Positions 45,814 to 55,460 of a DNA stretch of 64,000 bases are shown piece by piece. Positions within the stretch are counted from its first letter, which is position 1; each line of letters starts with the position of its first letter. The position numbers and the translations under genes are program-made. Where the stretch lies: assembly GCA_038380435.1 (NCBI GenBank), contig JAWZYU010000001.1:15356001-15420000 (forward strand), written 5' to 3'. The notes under the pieces are model-generated. The model was not told the origin of the DNA, made no database searches, and saw nothing but the letters and a program-made list of their open reading frames with translations. Source of the DNA: Ryuthela nishihirai. Lineage: Eukaryota > Arthropoda > Arachnida > Araneae > Heptathelidae.

Positions 45814-46946
45814 TTCATCACTTGGTGCAGCAAGTCTGAGGTATACGTCGGTGCGGATGTAACACCCGCGAACCTGTTATTTCATCTAAGCAATGGTGAA
45901 TCTAAGTAAGGGGCTAAACTATCTCCTCTGCTAAAGAGCGACATTAATGTAATCGGAGTAGCAACACGACATTCGGCGCAGTTCTGCTCAGCAGCATACG
46001 TAATTATACGTGATTTCATTGATTAGAAGAAGAAAGGGAGTCATTGCATTACTACTAATTTGATGTGACGAAATAAAAATCTGTGTCGTTCCCTTAACAC
46101 GACAGAGGGGATGCGATATAACGAACAAAAATGTTTAACTTTCTTTATTACATTATACTTGTGATATGTATGGGTATAAATAAAAAGTAAAATAAAATTA
46201 AATATTAATATAAAGTTTGTTTTAACAATAAAACTAAGTTAATTTGCCGAAGCATTTATGGGAAAGATACGACATATCCTTAACATGAATTGCTGAACGT
46301 TCAATGGACGACTTCAATGACTTTGTAACAAGTTTTGTGATATTATTCGAATTTTCGACTAATTAAAACACCATTCAATTTAGTAGAGCCAGATTTAAAA
46401 TAAAAAAAAATGTATGTTTCGAATTTTCACTCAGGCCGAAAATAATTGTTGAAAGAAACGGATATGTGCATGACTGATATAAATAATGAGCATTGATGAT
46501 ATAATTCTCCCCAAAGCAAAAATTTTTTTGTTGTTTGCTGCGGGGAAAATCATTAATCACTTTATATCCGTTACGCATATTACTACCGACAATTTCAAAT
46601 GTCAAGAATGTCATTGTTTTCAACAATAGAACAACCAATAACAATATTCACACCATATCGGAACTCACTATTGTCTAGCGGCAAAAAAATTCTTAATCAT
46701 TTTCGATTTATGAAATAATTAAATTAAAAATGGAAAGTGTATTTACTACAAAAATAACGTAGACACGAAGTATGCAATACGCACAAAAATAATATTACCT
46801 ATCGAAAAAAATGAGCAAATAGTGTTTGTAAGTAAACATTACATAAAAAGTTTCGTAAAAAAAAAAGTACATTTCAGATTCTTATATAAAAATAATCTTA
46901 TTAAGTGAGACAATTCAGAGTTTTACTTATGCACTATTAAATTACT
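45350..46946 (+). repeat. Tandem duplication, unit 1
   Basis: About 1.6 kb from 'tttttgggcctcggctgg' to 'ttatgcactattaaattac' is repeated directly at 46947-49112. Matching phrases occur throughout, for example 'gtcaagggacgccgctctca', 'cgacattcggcgcagttctg' and 'ccatatcggaactcact'. This unit is free of the solo LTR found in unit 2 and keeps its target site ('gatgatataattctcccc' near 46496). Confidence 0.85.
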
Positions 46947-49112
46947 GTTTTTGGGCCTGCACAGGATGACAAGTCGAAAAAACAATAGCCTCGGGTGCGA
47001 GCCGGGTAATAATAAACAGCAGTCTTAGCGTCATTGTCAAACAGGGAAGGACGTTTGAACACGCGTCAAGGGACGCCGCTCTCACTCAAACAAAACCCTT
47101 AAGGAGAGGATTCGATTCTATGTGAGAATCAATGTTCGGTTCTTAGTGTGAACCTGATAGTAGGCGAGGATGAAATATACTTTCGCCGACTTTGAGGTCG
47201 GTAAAGGGAGAATCTGCAAAGTGCGGTTCTCCACCTCATTGCTGAATTGTTGGCAGCAAAGGCCTACGGAGTCGAGCGCATCCCCAGCACGTGATTGTAC
47301 ATAGTGTGAATAAACTCTGTCGTCCCTATACAACTCTCGTGCGTGAATTGTTGGACATTCATCACTTGGTGCAGCAAGTGTGAGGTATACGTCGGTGCGG
47401 ATGTAACACCCGCGAACCTGTTATTTCATCTAAGCAATGGTGAATCTAAGTAAGGGGCTAAACTATCTCCTATGTTAAAGAGCGACATTTATGTCATCGG
47501 AGTAGCAACACGACATTCGGCGCAGTTCTGCTCAGCAGCATACGTAATTATACGTGATTTCATTGATTAGAAGAAGAAATTCAGTCGTTGCATTACCAGC
47601 GATCACCACATTTGGCACAGTTCAAGCAGGATATCAAATTTCATGTGACGAAATAAAAATCTGTATCGTTCCCTTACCACGACAGAGGGGATGCGATATA
47701 ACAAAGAAAAATGTTCAACTTTCTTTATTACGTAATAGTTGTGATATATATGGGTATAAATAATGAGTAAAATAAAATTAAATATTGTTATAAAGTTTGT
47801 TTTAACAATAAAACTAAGTTAATTTGCCGAAGCAATATGTGAAAGATGCGACATATCCTTAACACGAATTGTTGAACGTTCATTGAACGACTTCAATGAC
47901 TTTGTACCTAGTTGTATGATATTATTCGAATTTTCGACTAATTAAAACACCATTCAATTTAGTAGAACCAGATTTAAAAAAAAAATATATTTTCGAATTT
48001 TCATTCGGGCCGAAAAAAATTGTTGAAAGGACCGGATATGTGCATGACTGATCTAAATAATGAGCATTGATGATATTGTTAAAACAGATGAAAGCGCTAC
48101 AATGGCATGTGACAGGTGTATTATGAATGCTCGTATATACTTAGCGTGACGATTATCGTTATAAACTGTTTAGAACGAGAATGCTTTGAAAATAGTAAGA
48201 AGTCTAAAAGAAATCAAAGAGATAGTGGAATAGTAAAAGGAAGAAAGAGAGAGCGTATAAAAATTAGTGTTGTGTAATGCTATGTAAAAATGACTGCTCT
48301 TATTTGATTTAAGATGAAGCCTGGTCCCGGTAGAGAAAAAAGAATCAACGGTAAAGTTTGTTATTGGATCCTCTGTCAGACGAGATCAATGTTAAACGTT
48401 TCATACGTATAGGGTATAAAGTTACATTAAGGTTATTTAATGTCGCAAATGAGATTCAATACAAAATGATTTGTCTTTATGCTAAGAGGAATAGAATACT
48501 TATGTTTACTTATAGAAGTACTTATGTTTAGATAAAATTGATTAATTTTTAATAATATTGTGTCATTCTAAAAATTACATCATTCCTACTTTAGCGGTAT
48601 ACATATGTGCAATTTATGAACTCACGCTAAACTTTCATCTCTTTCAATACATAACAATATAATTGTTCCCAAAGCAAAAACTTATTTGCTATTTGCTGCG
48701 GGAAAATCATTAATCACTTCATATCCGTTACGCATATTACTACCGACAATTTCAAATGTCAAGAATGTCATTGTTTTCAACAATAAAACAACCAATAACA
48801 ATATTCACACCATATCGGAACTCACTAGTGTCTAGCGGCAAAAAAAAATCTTAATCATTTTCAATTTATGAAATAATTAAATTATAAATATGTAAAATGT
48901 ATTTACTACAAAAATAACGTAGACACGAAGTATACAGTACAGTATGCACAAAAATGACATTTCCTATAGAATAAAATGCACAAATAGTGTTTTGTAAGTA
49001 AACATGACATGAAAAGTTTCGTAAAAAAAAGTGCATTTCAAATTCTTATATAAAAATAACCTTACAGAGTGAGGAAATTCAGAGTTTTACTTATGCACTA
49101 TTAAATTACAGT
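46947..49112 (+). repeat. Tandem duplication, unit 2
   Basis: The second unit is joined head to tail. It differs by a solo LTR insertion (48077-48656), a 5' deletion of the LTR-like part and an extra piece near 47597-47640. A 69-codon frame at 47554-47763 spans this extra piece but is not in unit 1 and is not recognised. The final part continues into sequence shared with the duplicated gene locus (3020-3260). Confidence 0.85.
48077..48656 (+). mobile_element. Solo LTR
   Basis: A 580-bp insertion present in tandem unit 2 but absent from unit 1. It begins 'tgttaaaacagatg' and ends 'aatacataaca' (TG...CA borders) and is flanked by a 4-bp duplication 'atat' (48073-48076 and 48657-48660). The beginning resembles the LTR at 43182 ('tgttacgacagatgaac', 'gctcgtatat'), so it is a related family. 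A 4-bp target duplication is compatible with Ty3-like elements. No internal domain remains, as expected from LTR-LTR recombination. Confidence 0.85.
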
Positions 49113-49464
49113 GGATAACTATAATTTCTCGAGTTGAGTATTGATTTCATATAGGCCTTTTCCTCTGAGTTGTATGTTTAGTTGCTGTTAACTTGCGAGA
49201 ACTGATCTTATTCACTCTTTCGCTGTATAGCCCCGTCACTTTTCGATATAAGAGAGATTAAAATTTGGAATATTCTCCAGAGATAGGAGGATGTCCGGTT
49301 AGGAATCCTATATCTGTTGGATAGCAGGACGTAAATTGGATAGCAGTGCGTATAAATTGGTCAGCAGCGCGCCAGGCTCGTAATCTACAGTTCTCAGTTA
49401 TATCAGTTGGATAGTGGCGAATAATATTAAAGTGAATATTAGGTTTCATAGGTATTTTTGTGGG

Positions 49465-49658
49465 CTCATTGCACCAAACGCCCAGGTCACAAGAACCTTA
49501 ATTACTAACAGCAATCCAGTGGGCAAGAGACCCACTGGATTGCTGTTAAGGAACAGAAAGAATCCTCCCGTCAAAGCCATCAGCTTGTTCTTTAATGTGC
49601 ACACGGTATGGCTCTCCTTCACACGAGGACACGGCTTAATGTCTCATTCCACTGATAG
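49465..49658 (-). mobile_element. SINE family 1 fragment with internal hairpin
   Basis: A minus-strand partial body ('aatgtgcacacggtatggct', 'cttaatgtctcattccac'). Within it 'taacagcaatccagtggg' (49506-49523) is followed after 7 bases by its exact reverse complement (49531-49548). Confidence 0.75.
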
Positions 49659-49659
49659 G

Positions 49660-50038
49660 GCAGGGTGGCTCAGTCAGTAGAGCTCCAGGCTCGCAATCCG
49701 CAGTTCCAGGTTCGAGTCCCAGCTGGATCAGCGTTGAAATCTATCTCCGCAAAACTCTCTGGCCTGTCCACGGTCAGTAGGGGATACCGATGGGATTCGA
49801 AAGACTTTCGTCCGTCGGATGGGACATTAAGCCGTGACCCCGTGTGCGGGAGAGTTATACTCTGTGCACATTAAAGAACACGCTGTTGGTCTTGACGGGA
49901 GGCTTCCATCTGTCTCCCATCTGTGTCCTGCTGTTCAGTGGGTTCCCTCCCCCAACCTTCTCTGAGCCTTCGAGATCATTGTGACCTGTCCATTTAGCCC
50001 ATTGTGTGTAAAAGAATGCCGCTCAGAGTTAAAACAAC
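49660..50038 (+). mobile_element. SINE family 1, near full length
   Basis: Starts 'gggcagggtggctcagtcag' with A and B boxes and runs through the body to 'gttaaaacaac'. It lies back to back with the minus-strand fragment before it and the minus-strand fragment after it (50045-50172), making a SINE inverted cluster that is mirrored in the right arm. Confidence 0.85.
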
Positions 50039-50044
50039 AAATCC

Positions 50045-50172
50045 CTACTGAGGGTGACCTTCCTAGCCCAAATGTGTCCCTTTTCTTACCGAGAACAGTG
50101 TTAGCGAAGATAAATCTCAATGCTGAACAACTGGGACTCGCACATGGGAACTGCAAGTTATAAATCTAACAC
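50045..50172 (-). mobile_element. SINE family 1 head fragment, minus strand
   Basis: Contains the reverse complement of the tRNA-like head and first body part ('gctgaacaactgggactcg', 'aaatctcaatgctg'). The same fragment is at about 54295-54420 in the right arm. Confidence 0.65.
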
Positions 50173-50544
50173 ACTACTGGCAGAGGCAAATCCCTCCCGT
50201 TAATTGGTCTGCCTGTTCATATAAGCGAAATTGGTCGACGACTAGAGCGACAAGTGAAATGGTTCAAGCTTAAAAAAAATAAATAAATACCCCCTCAAGC
50301 CCTACCGACTGCGTCACAACCATCACGATTTACACCGAATTTGTTAACCCCATCTGTCATCGCTTAAGAGGATCACCAATGAAACTTTTTTATGGGCTAA
50401 TGAGGAAGAATTGATACGGCCAAACACCTTTTTCGTTTGAGTTATAATAAGAGGTAACTGATACAGAATTTGGTGTTCTCACCTCTTAAGTTTTCGATGA
50501 CGATCGTCGTCAGACAGAGAAACATACTTTCTAAAACACAAAGT

Positions 50545-50758
50545 AAATTTAAAATAAAAAATAAATATCCCCTCAAGCAGCTGGTTGCCACAGAGGTCTG
50601 ACAAGAGCCTGTCAGTTTATATGCCACAGTAGAAGATCTGAGAGGATGGCAGGACCTTAGGAGAAAGACAACACGAACATCCATGTCTTACCCTGGGCTC
50701 GAACCCAGGTCCCGTAGATCAGTAGCTAAGCGCGCTAACCACTCGGCCACGGGACAGC
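50545..50758 (-). mobile_element. SINE family 2, full length
   Basis: The most complete family 2 copy. Read on the minus strand it gives 'cccgtggccgagtggttagc' (A box), 'cctgggttcgagcccagg' (B box), body and 'ggcaaccagctgcttgaggg', then an AT-rich tail. The tRNA-like head resembles class II tRNAs. Confidence 0.85.
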
Positions 50759-50847
50759 AGCTAATACTAAATCTGATTCAAATTTTGATGATTACCCTAC
50801 ACAAATGCTACTGAAAATTTATTCAAAGACTGTTAATTTAGCGAGTT

Positions 50848-50932
50848 CCGTAACGTGCACAGGGTATGGCTCTCCTGCACATGGGGCTACTGCTCAAAGT
50901 CCCATCCCACTGGGGACAGCCTTCCCGCAAAT
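50848..50932 (-). mobile_element. SINE family 1 fragment
   Basis: A short minus-strand piece, 'taacgtgcacagggtatggc' followed by 'caaagtcccatccc', from the middle of family 1. Both ends are truncated. Confidence 0.65.
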
Positions 50933-51085
50933 TGTCGAATCCGCAAAACCAACAATCGGCGAGAATTATTTTCAAGAATTAAAAAATACACAGAAACTGA
51001 GTTCTGTTATTTTTTTCCATTTCAAGACAGTAATTTGCTCCCCGAACAACCAGTTGTTATGATAGAAAAACTACGAAAACACCAT

Positions 51086-51609
51086 TGTTGCAATTTTAAA
51101 ATGTATCAGCACTGAGCGTGGGTATAAGTAAGAGGTATTTTACAATACAAATTACAAAACAATTCTACTTATTACAAAAGCATGGATGAAATTACTTATA
51201 AACAAGTTAAATACTGTCGTACATAAAGTAATAATCTTTTCCTAAAGAACAGTCTAAACTAGTTCTGTCTACTCAATTAATCAACGTTTACCTCTTAATT
51301 AGTTAAAGTCAATGTCCTTTTTTATCCATCACTTAAAGCACAAATCATTCTAGTTATCTGTGTTAACTCATTAGATTTCACACTAATAAATATTTCTTCT
51401 TTTCAAACGCTTATCGCGTATATACTGAGACTAACTCCGTCCTCTTTCACATATCCACAACTCCAACATTACAATTCTATCATTCTTATATTTCAGATCG
51501 GTTCTATGTTCCAATTCGTTTGTTATATAAATCTCTCGCAGAAGCATAGGCAAGCGTTCATGTCACGTTTTTCATAAACTCACTTCAGCACGTTCATCTG
51601 TCGTAACGC
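51086..51609 (-). mobile_element. Solo LTR, minus strand
   Basis: In reverse orientation it aligns with the LTR at 43182-44126 minus its SINE, from 'cgttacgacagatgaacgtg' to 'attgcaaca'. No internal domain is seen on either side. It is the SINE-free state of the same LTR family. Confidence 0.8.
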
Positions 51610-52304
51610 TATAGTAGAATTCCATTATTTGATCGTAGAAAGACTATAGAGTTGAGTGCATTTTTGGCTGAGGACGAGTTATTCTGACCAGTGGCCCAAA
51701 GTTAGCTTGCCAAACGTCACTGGTCGCCGATGATCGTGGTACACAAAATCTAAACGTTAGCGTACAGTTAAGTGCAGTATTCTCAAAATTTCTGTTTCAC
51801 CATGAGGAATACGTCTTCAGCCGTATCTAAATATATGATCAAATCAGTTCAAGTGAGAAGAAAGTAATACAGAATCAAATATTGGTCAGATACGTAAATT
51901 AACAGCAAGCAATAGATGCAACGCAATTGCTTCCATACAAAGCTGACAGGGGAACAAGCATTACGACGATTGCTGTAGGTGGCGCAGCAAGCAGTGGTGC
52001 TCTAGCATCTGCCGTCTCTCAATCTCTGATTCGTCCACACATCTCTCCGAACAATATTTCGCAGATCAAATAGAGACATGGAATTTTCAGAATACATTTC
52101 TACACAATATTCTAGATGATATTTCCTCCTGATTTCAAATAAACATATTATTATAATTTATAGTTTTAAAAATGGAAAATTATCCCTCACTATCTTGCTT
52201 TGAGTGACATTACTACAACGTCCAATATAAGAAGTAAGGAAACTCTTCACTAAACGTAACCTGCATTTACCTGCATTTATAATGGGAAAAAGCAGTACAC
52301 TATA
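51610..52304. other. No gene recognised
   Basis: Noncoding sequence between the solo LTR and the Tc1 element, with no supported ORF. Confidence 0.45.
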
Positions 52305-53820
52305 CACTGCTCACAAAAATTAGGGGATATTTCAAAATGAATATGAAGCGATAAAAAAAAGAAGCATTCGATTTTTTTTTATTAAACAAGAACATCAGAA
52401 AAGCAAACGACAAGTCAAAGAAAGTTGTTCGATTATGCAAATGAGATGCAAAACCAACTTTTATGTTATTGGTGAAAATGCACTATACAAAAGGCTGAAA
52501 GTACTGGAATATCTGCACGTTCCCTGATCTTGAAAGTGCACATCCTGCAATTTCCCAGCCCTGCAACACGATTTGCCCGAATGCGAAGCCTGGAGAGCCA
52601 TAGGACGTCTTGAAGCTGGTCAAACACAGACGACAGTGGCAACAGCACTTGGAACATCAAAAAGCGTGATTAGCAGACTGTGGAATCGCTTTCAAGAGAC
52701 TGGCACGGTACGAAGAAGACGAGGGCAGGGTCGCCCATCTGCCACAACAGCAAGAGATGATCGCTACTTGACCTTATTGGCAAGAAGAAACAGGCGCAGC
52801 AATGCAACAGAGCTGCGGGGACAATTTCTTGCTGCCATTAGACGACGGATATGCACCCAGATCATATGAAATCGACTCCATCGTGTTGGACTGCATGCCC
52901 GGAGACCAATGGTATGCATTCCGTTGTCTGCTGAACACTGTAGAACCCGTAGAAGGTGGGCTGATGAGCATTGTCATTGGACCCGTGATGAGTGGTCAAC
53001 TGTCCTCTTCTCTGATGAATCACGGTTCAGTCTGCAGCCTGACAATCATCGTGTCCTGATCTGGCGTGAACGAGGAACACGGGAGAATCCAGGTTTCATG
53101 CGAGAAAGGGACTCCTTAGGTGGTGGTTGAATCATGGTGTAGGCTGGCATCAGCATTGGTGGTCGTACCGACCTCCACGTCATCAGAAACGGATCGCTGA
53201 CTGCTGTCAGATATCGAGATCAGGTCCTGCACCCTATAGTGGTCTCTGTGCTGGAGCAGTTGGAAACAACTTTCTTTTCATGGACGATAATGCAAGGCCC
53301 CACCGTGCGCATCTCGTCAACAACATGCTTCAGGAGGCAGGAATCGAACGCATGGACTGGCCTTCACGTTCTCCAGACCTGAATCCCATTGAACATGCTT
53401 GGGATGCACTGTGAAGACGTCTGACAAACCGTCCAATGCCTCCCACAACACTTCTTGAGCTGGAGGTTGCCCTGGAGCAAGAGTGGCAAAGGATCCCACA
53501 AGAACTGCTGGATATTCTGATCCTGTCCATGTCCCATCGCTGTCAGTGTGTTTTGGCAGTCTTGGGTGACCATACACCCTACTGAACAGTCAATGTGTGC
53601 CACTCTCGTTCAGTTTGACATGCTTCTGTTCACCCCCACCAATATGTCACTTGCTACTCAATCACGACAATTGAGTTTGCATCTCATTTGCATAATCAAA
53701 CAACTTTCTTTGACTTGTCGTTTGCTTTTCTGATGTTCTTGTTAATTTGTCAATTCAAATGCTTCTTTTTTTATCGCTTCATATTCTTTTTGAAATATCC
53801 CCTAATTTTTGTGAGCAAAA
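52305..53820 (+). mobile_element. Tc1-like transposon with long terminal inverted repeats
   Basis: The left end 'cactgctcacaaaaattagg' follows TA; the right end on the other strand begins 'gctcacaaaaattaggggat'. Inverted repeats extend about 150 bp inward and include 'gaagcgataaaaaaagaagc', 'caagaacatcagaaaagcaa' and 'gattatgcaaatgagatgca'. The right outermost bases have mutated (no clear second TA). The interior encodes a decayed transposase. Confidence 0.9.
52573..53585 (+). pseudogene. Tc1 transposase, inactivated
   Basis: N-terminal helix-turn-helix (AWRAIGRLEAGQTQTTVATA, KSVISRLWNRFQETG), then a basic GRPSATTARDD linker. The catalytic part follows: VLFSDESRFSL (first Asp, near 53008), FMDDNARPHRAHLVNN (second Asp, near 53283) and SPDLNPIEHAWDAL (Glu, near 53390), with 34 residues between second Asp and Glu as in DD34E Tc1 enzymes. 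Lesions: an in-frame TGA at 52867-52869, TGA and TAG near 53128-53142, a frameshift before the second Asp (frame of 53127) and a TGA at 53412-53414. It would be about 340 residues if intact. Not functional. Confidence 0.9.
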
Positions 53821-54021
53821 ATAATTTTCATCACAGTACATTTAAAAGCTCAGATTTACAAAGGTAGTTAAAACACTACTTTTCTTACTTTAAATTTTTG
53901 TGCATGTCTTTTATCTATTCATTCTTTTGCTGTATATCTCGTTTACCGCAACGTGGCATTTATGCCATAACACCTCAAACAAACAAAAGTTTTTTTAATG
54001 TTTGATTTTCGTTGTTTAAAT

Positions 54022-54197
54022 TGTGCTGATCTAACGGACCTGAGTTCGAGCACCGGGTAAGGCAAGGATGTTCGTGTCGTTTTTTTCTTCTGTGGTCCCG
54101 CCATCCTCATAGACCTTTTACAATGGCATATATATTGACAGGCTCCTGTCAGATCTCTGTGACAAGCAGCTGCTTGAGGAGGTATTTATTTTTTTAA
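54022..54197 (+). mobile_element. SINE family 2, head truncated
   Basis: From 'ttgtgctgatctaacgg' with B box 'gagttcgagcaccgg' to 'aagcagctgcttgaggagg' and a T-rich tail. It lies at the inner edge of the right duplication arm; at the matching edge of the left arm only 'taccccctcaag' remains (50290-50306). Confidence 0.75.
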
Positions 54198-54294
54198 ACC
54201 CGAACCATTTCATTTGTCGCTCTAGCCGTCGACTAATTTCTCTTATATGAACGGGCAGACCAATTAACGGGAGGGATTTGCCTCTGCCAGTAGT

Positions 54295-54960
54295 GTGTTA
54301 GATTTATAACTTGCAGTTCCCATGTGCGAGTCCCAGTTGTTCAGCATTAAGATTTACCTTCGGTAACCCTGCTCTCGGTGAGAAAAGGGACACATTTGGG
54401 CTAGGAAGGCCACTATCAGTAGGGATGGGTTGTTTTAACTCTGAGTGGCATTCTTTTACACACAATGGGTTAAATGGACAGGTCACAATGATCTCGAAGG
54501 CTCAGAGAAGGTTGGGGGAGGGAACCCACTGAACAGCAGTTGGGAGACAGATGGAAGATTCCCCTCAAGGCCACCAGCGTGTTCTTTAACGCGCACAGAG
54601 TAGAACTTTCCCGCACACGGGTTCACCGCTAATGTCCCATCCGACGGACGAAAGTCTTTCGAATCCCATCGGTATCCCCTACTGACCGTGGACAGGCCAG
54701 AGAGTTTTGCGGAAATAGATTTCAACGTTGATCCAGCTGGGACTCGAACCTGGAACTGCGGATTGCGAGCCTGGCGCATTACTGACTTAGACACCCCGCC
54801 CTATCAGTGGAATGAGACATTAAACCGTGTCCTCGTGTGAAGGAGAGCCATACCCTGTGCACATTAAAGAACAAGCTGATGGCTTTGACGGGAGGATTCT
54901 TTCTGTTCCTTAACAGCAATCCAGTGGGTCCCCTACCCACTGGATTGCTGTTAGTAATTA
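54295..54960. mobile_element. SINE family 1 cluster, mirror copy
   Basis: Three pieces in the order head fragment (+, about 54295-54420), near full copy (-, about 54425-54800) and fragment (+, about 54805-54960). They correspond one by one to 50172-49465. They were therefore duplicated with the arm and are not independent insertions. Confidence 0.8.
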
Positions 54961-55460
54961 AGGTTCTTGTGACCTGGGCGTTTGGCGCATAGAGCCCACA
55001 AAAATACCTTTGAAACCTAATATTCACTTTAATATTATTCGCCACTATCCAACTGATATAACTGGGAACTGTAGATTACGAGCCTGGCACGCTGCTGACC
55101 AATTTATGCGTGCTGCTATCCAATTTACGTCCTGCTATCCAACAGATATAGGATTCCTAACCGGACATCCTCCTATCTCTGGAGAATATTCCAAATTTTA
55201 ATCTCTCTTGTATCGAAAAGTGACGGGGCTATGCAGCGAAAGAATGAATAAGATCAGGTTGGTTGGTTGGTTGATACTTCACGCTCACTGAGAGGTCCGA
55301 TCTCCGATTTTCCCAATACTTCAGTAATAAGTTGAAAGTTTTAGTAGGTGATATGAAAAGATGAAAGTTCCTTTTTTTGTTTTCCTTTAAAAGAAAAACA
55401 AATCATAATAAAAAATTTAAAAATACATAATATGTAGGAATATCTTATAAGTAAAATTAT

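Larger units (their letters stand above)
48809..50306 (+). repeat. Large inverted duplication, left arm
   Basis: From 'accatatcggaactcact' to 'aaataaataccccctcaag' this aligns with the reverse complement of 61267 down to 54170 once the LINE at 55260-60869 is removed. The arms have clear substitutions and small indels, so this is an aged duplication, not an identical assembly copy. The left arm keeps the uninterrupted LINE target ('ctgatcttattc' near 49204). It includes the three SINE family 1 pieces at 49465-50172. Confidence 0.85.

Noticed and set aside
45350..49112. CRISPR-like or satellite array from the repeated units at 45-49 kb
   Set aside because: There are only two long diverged units with an LTR-like sequence inside; this is a tandem duplication.
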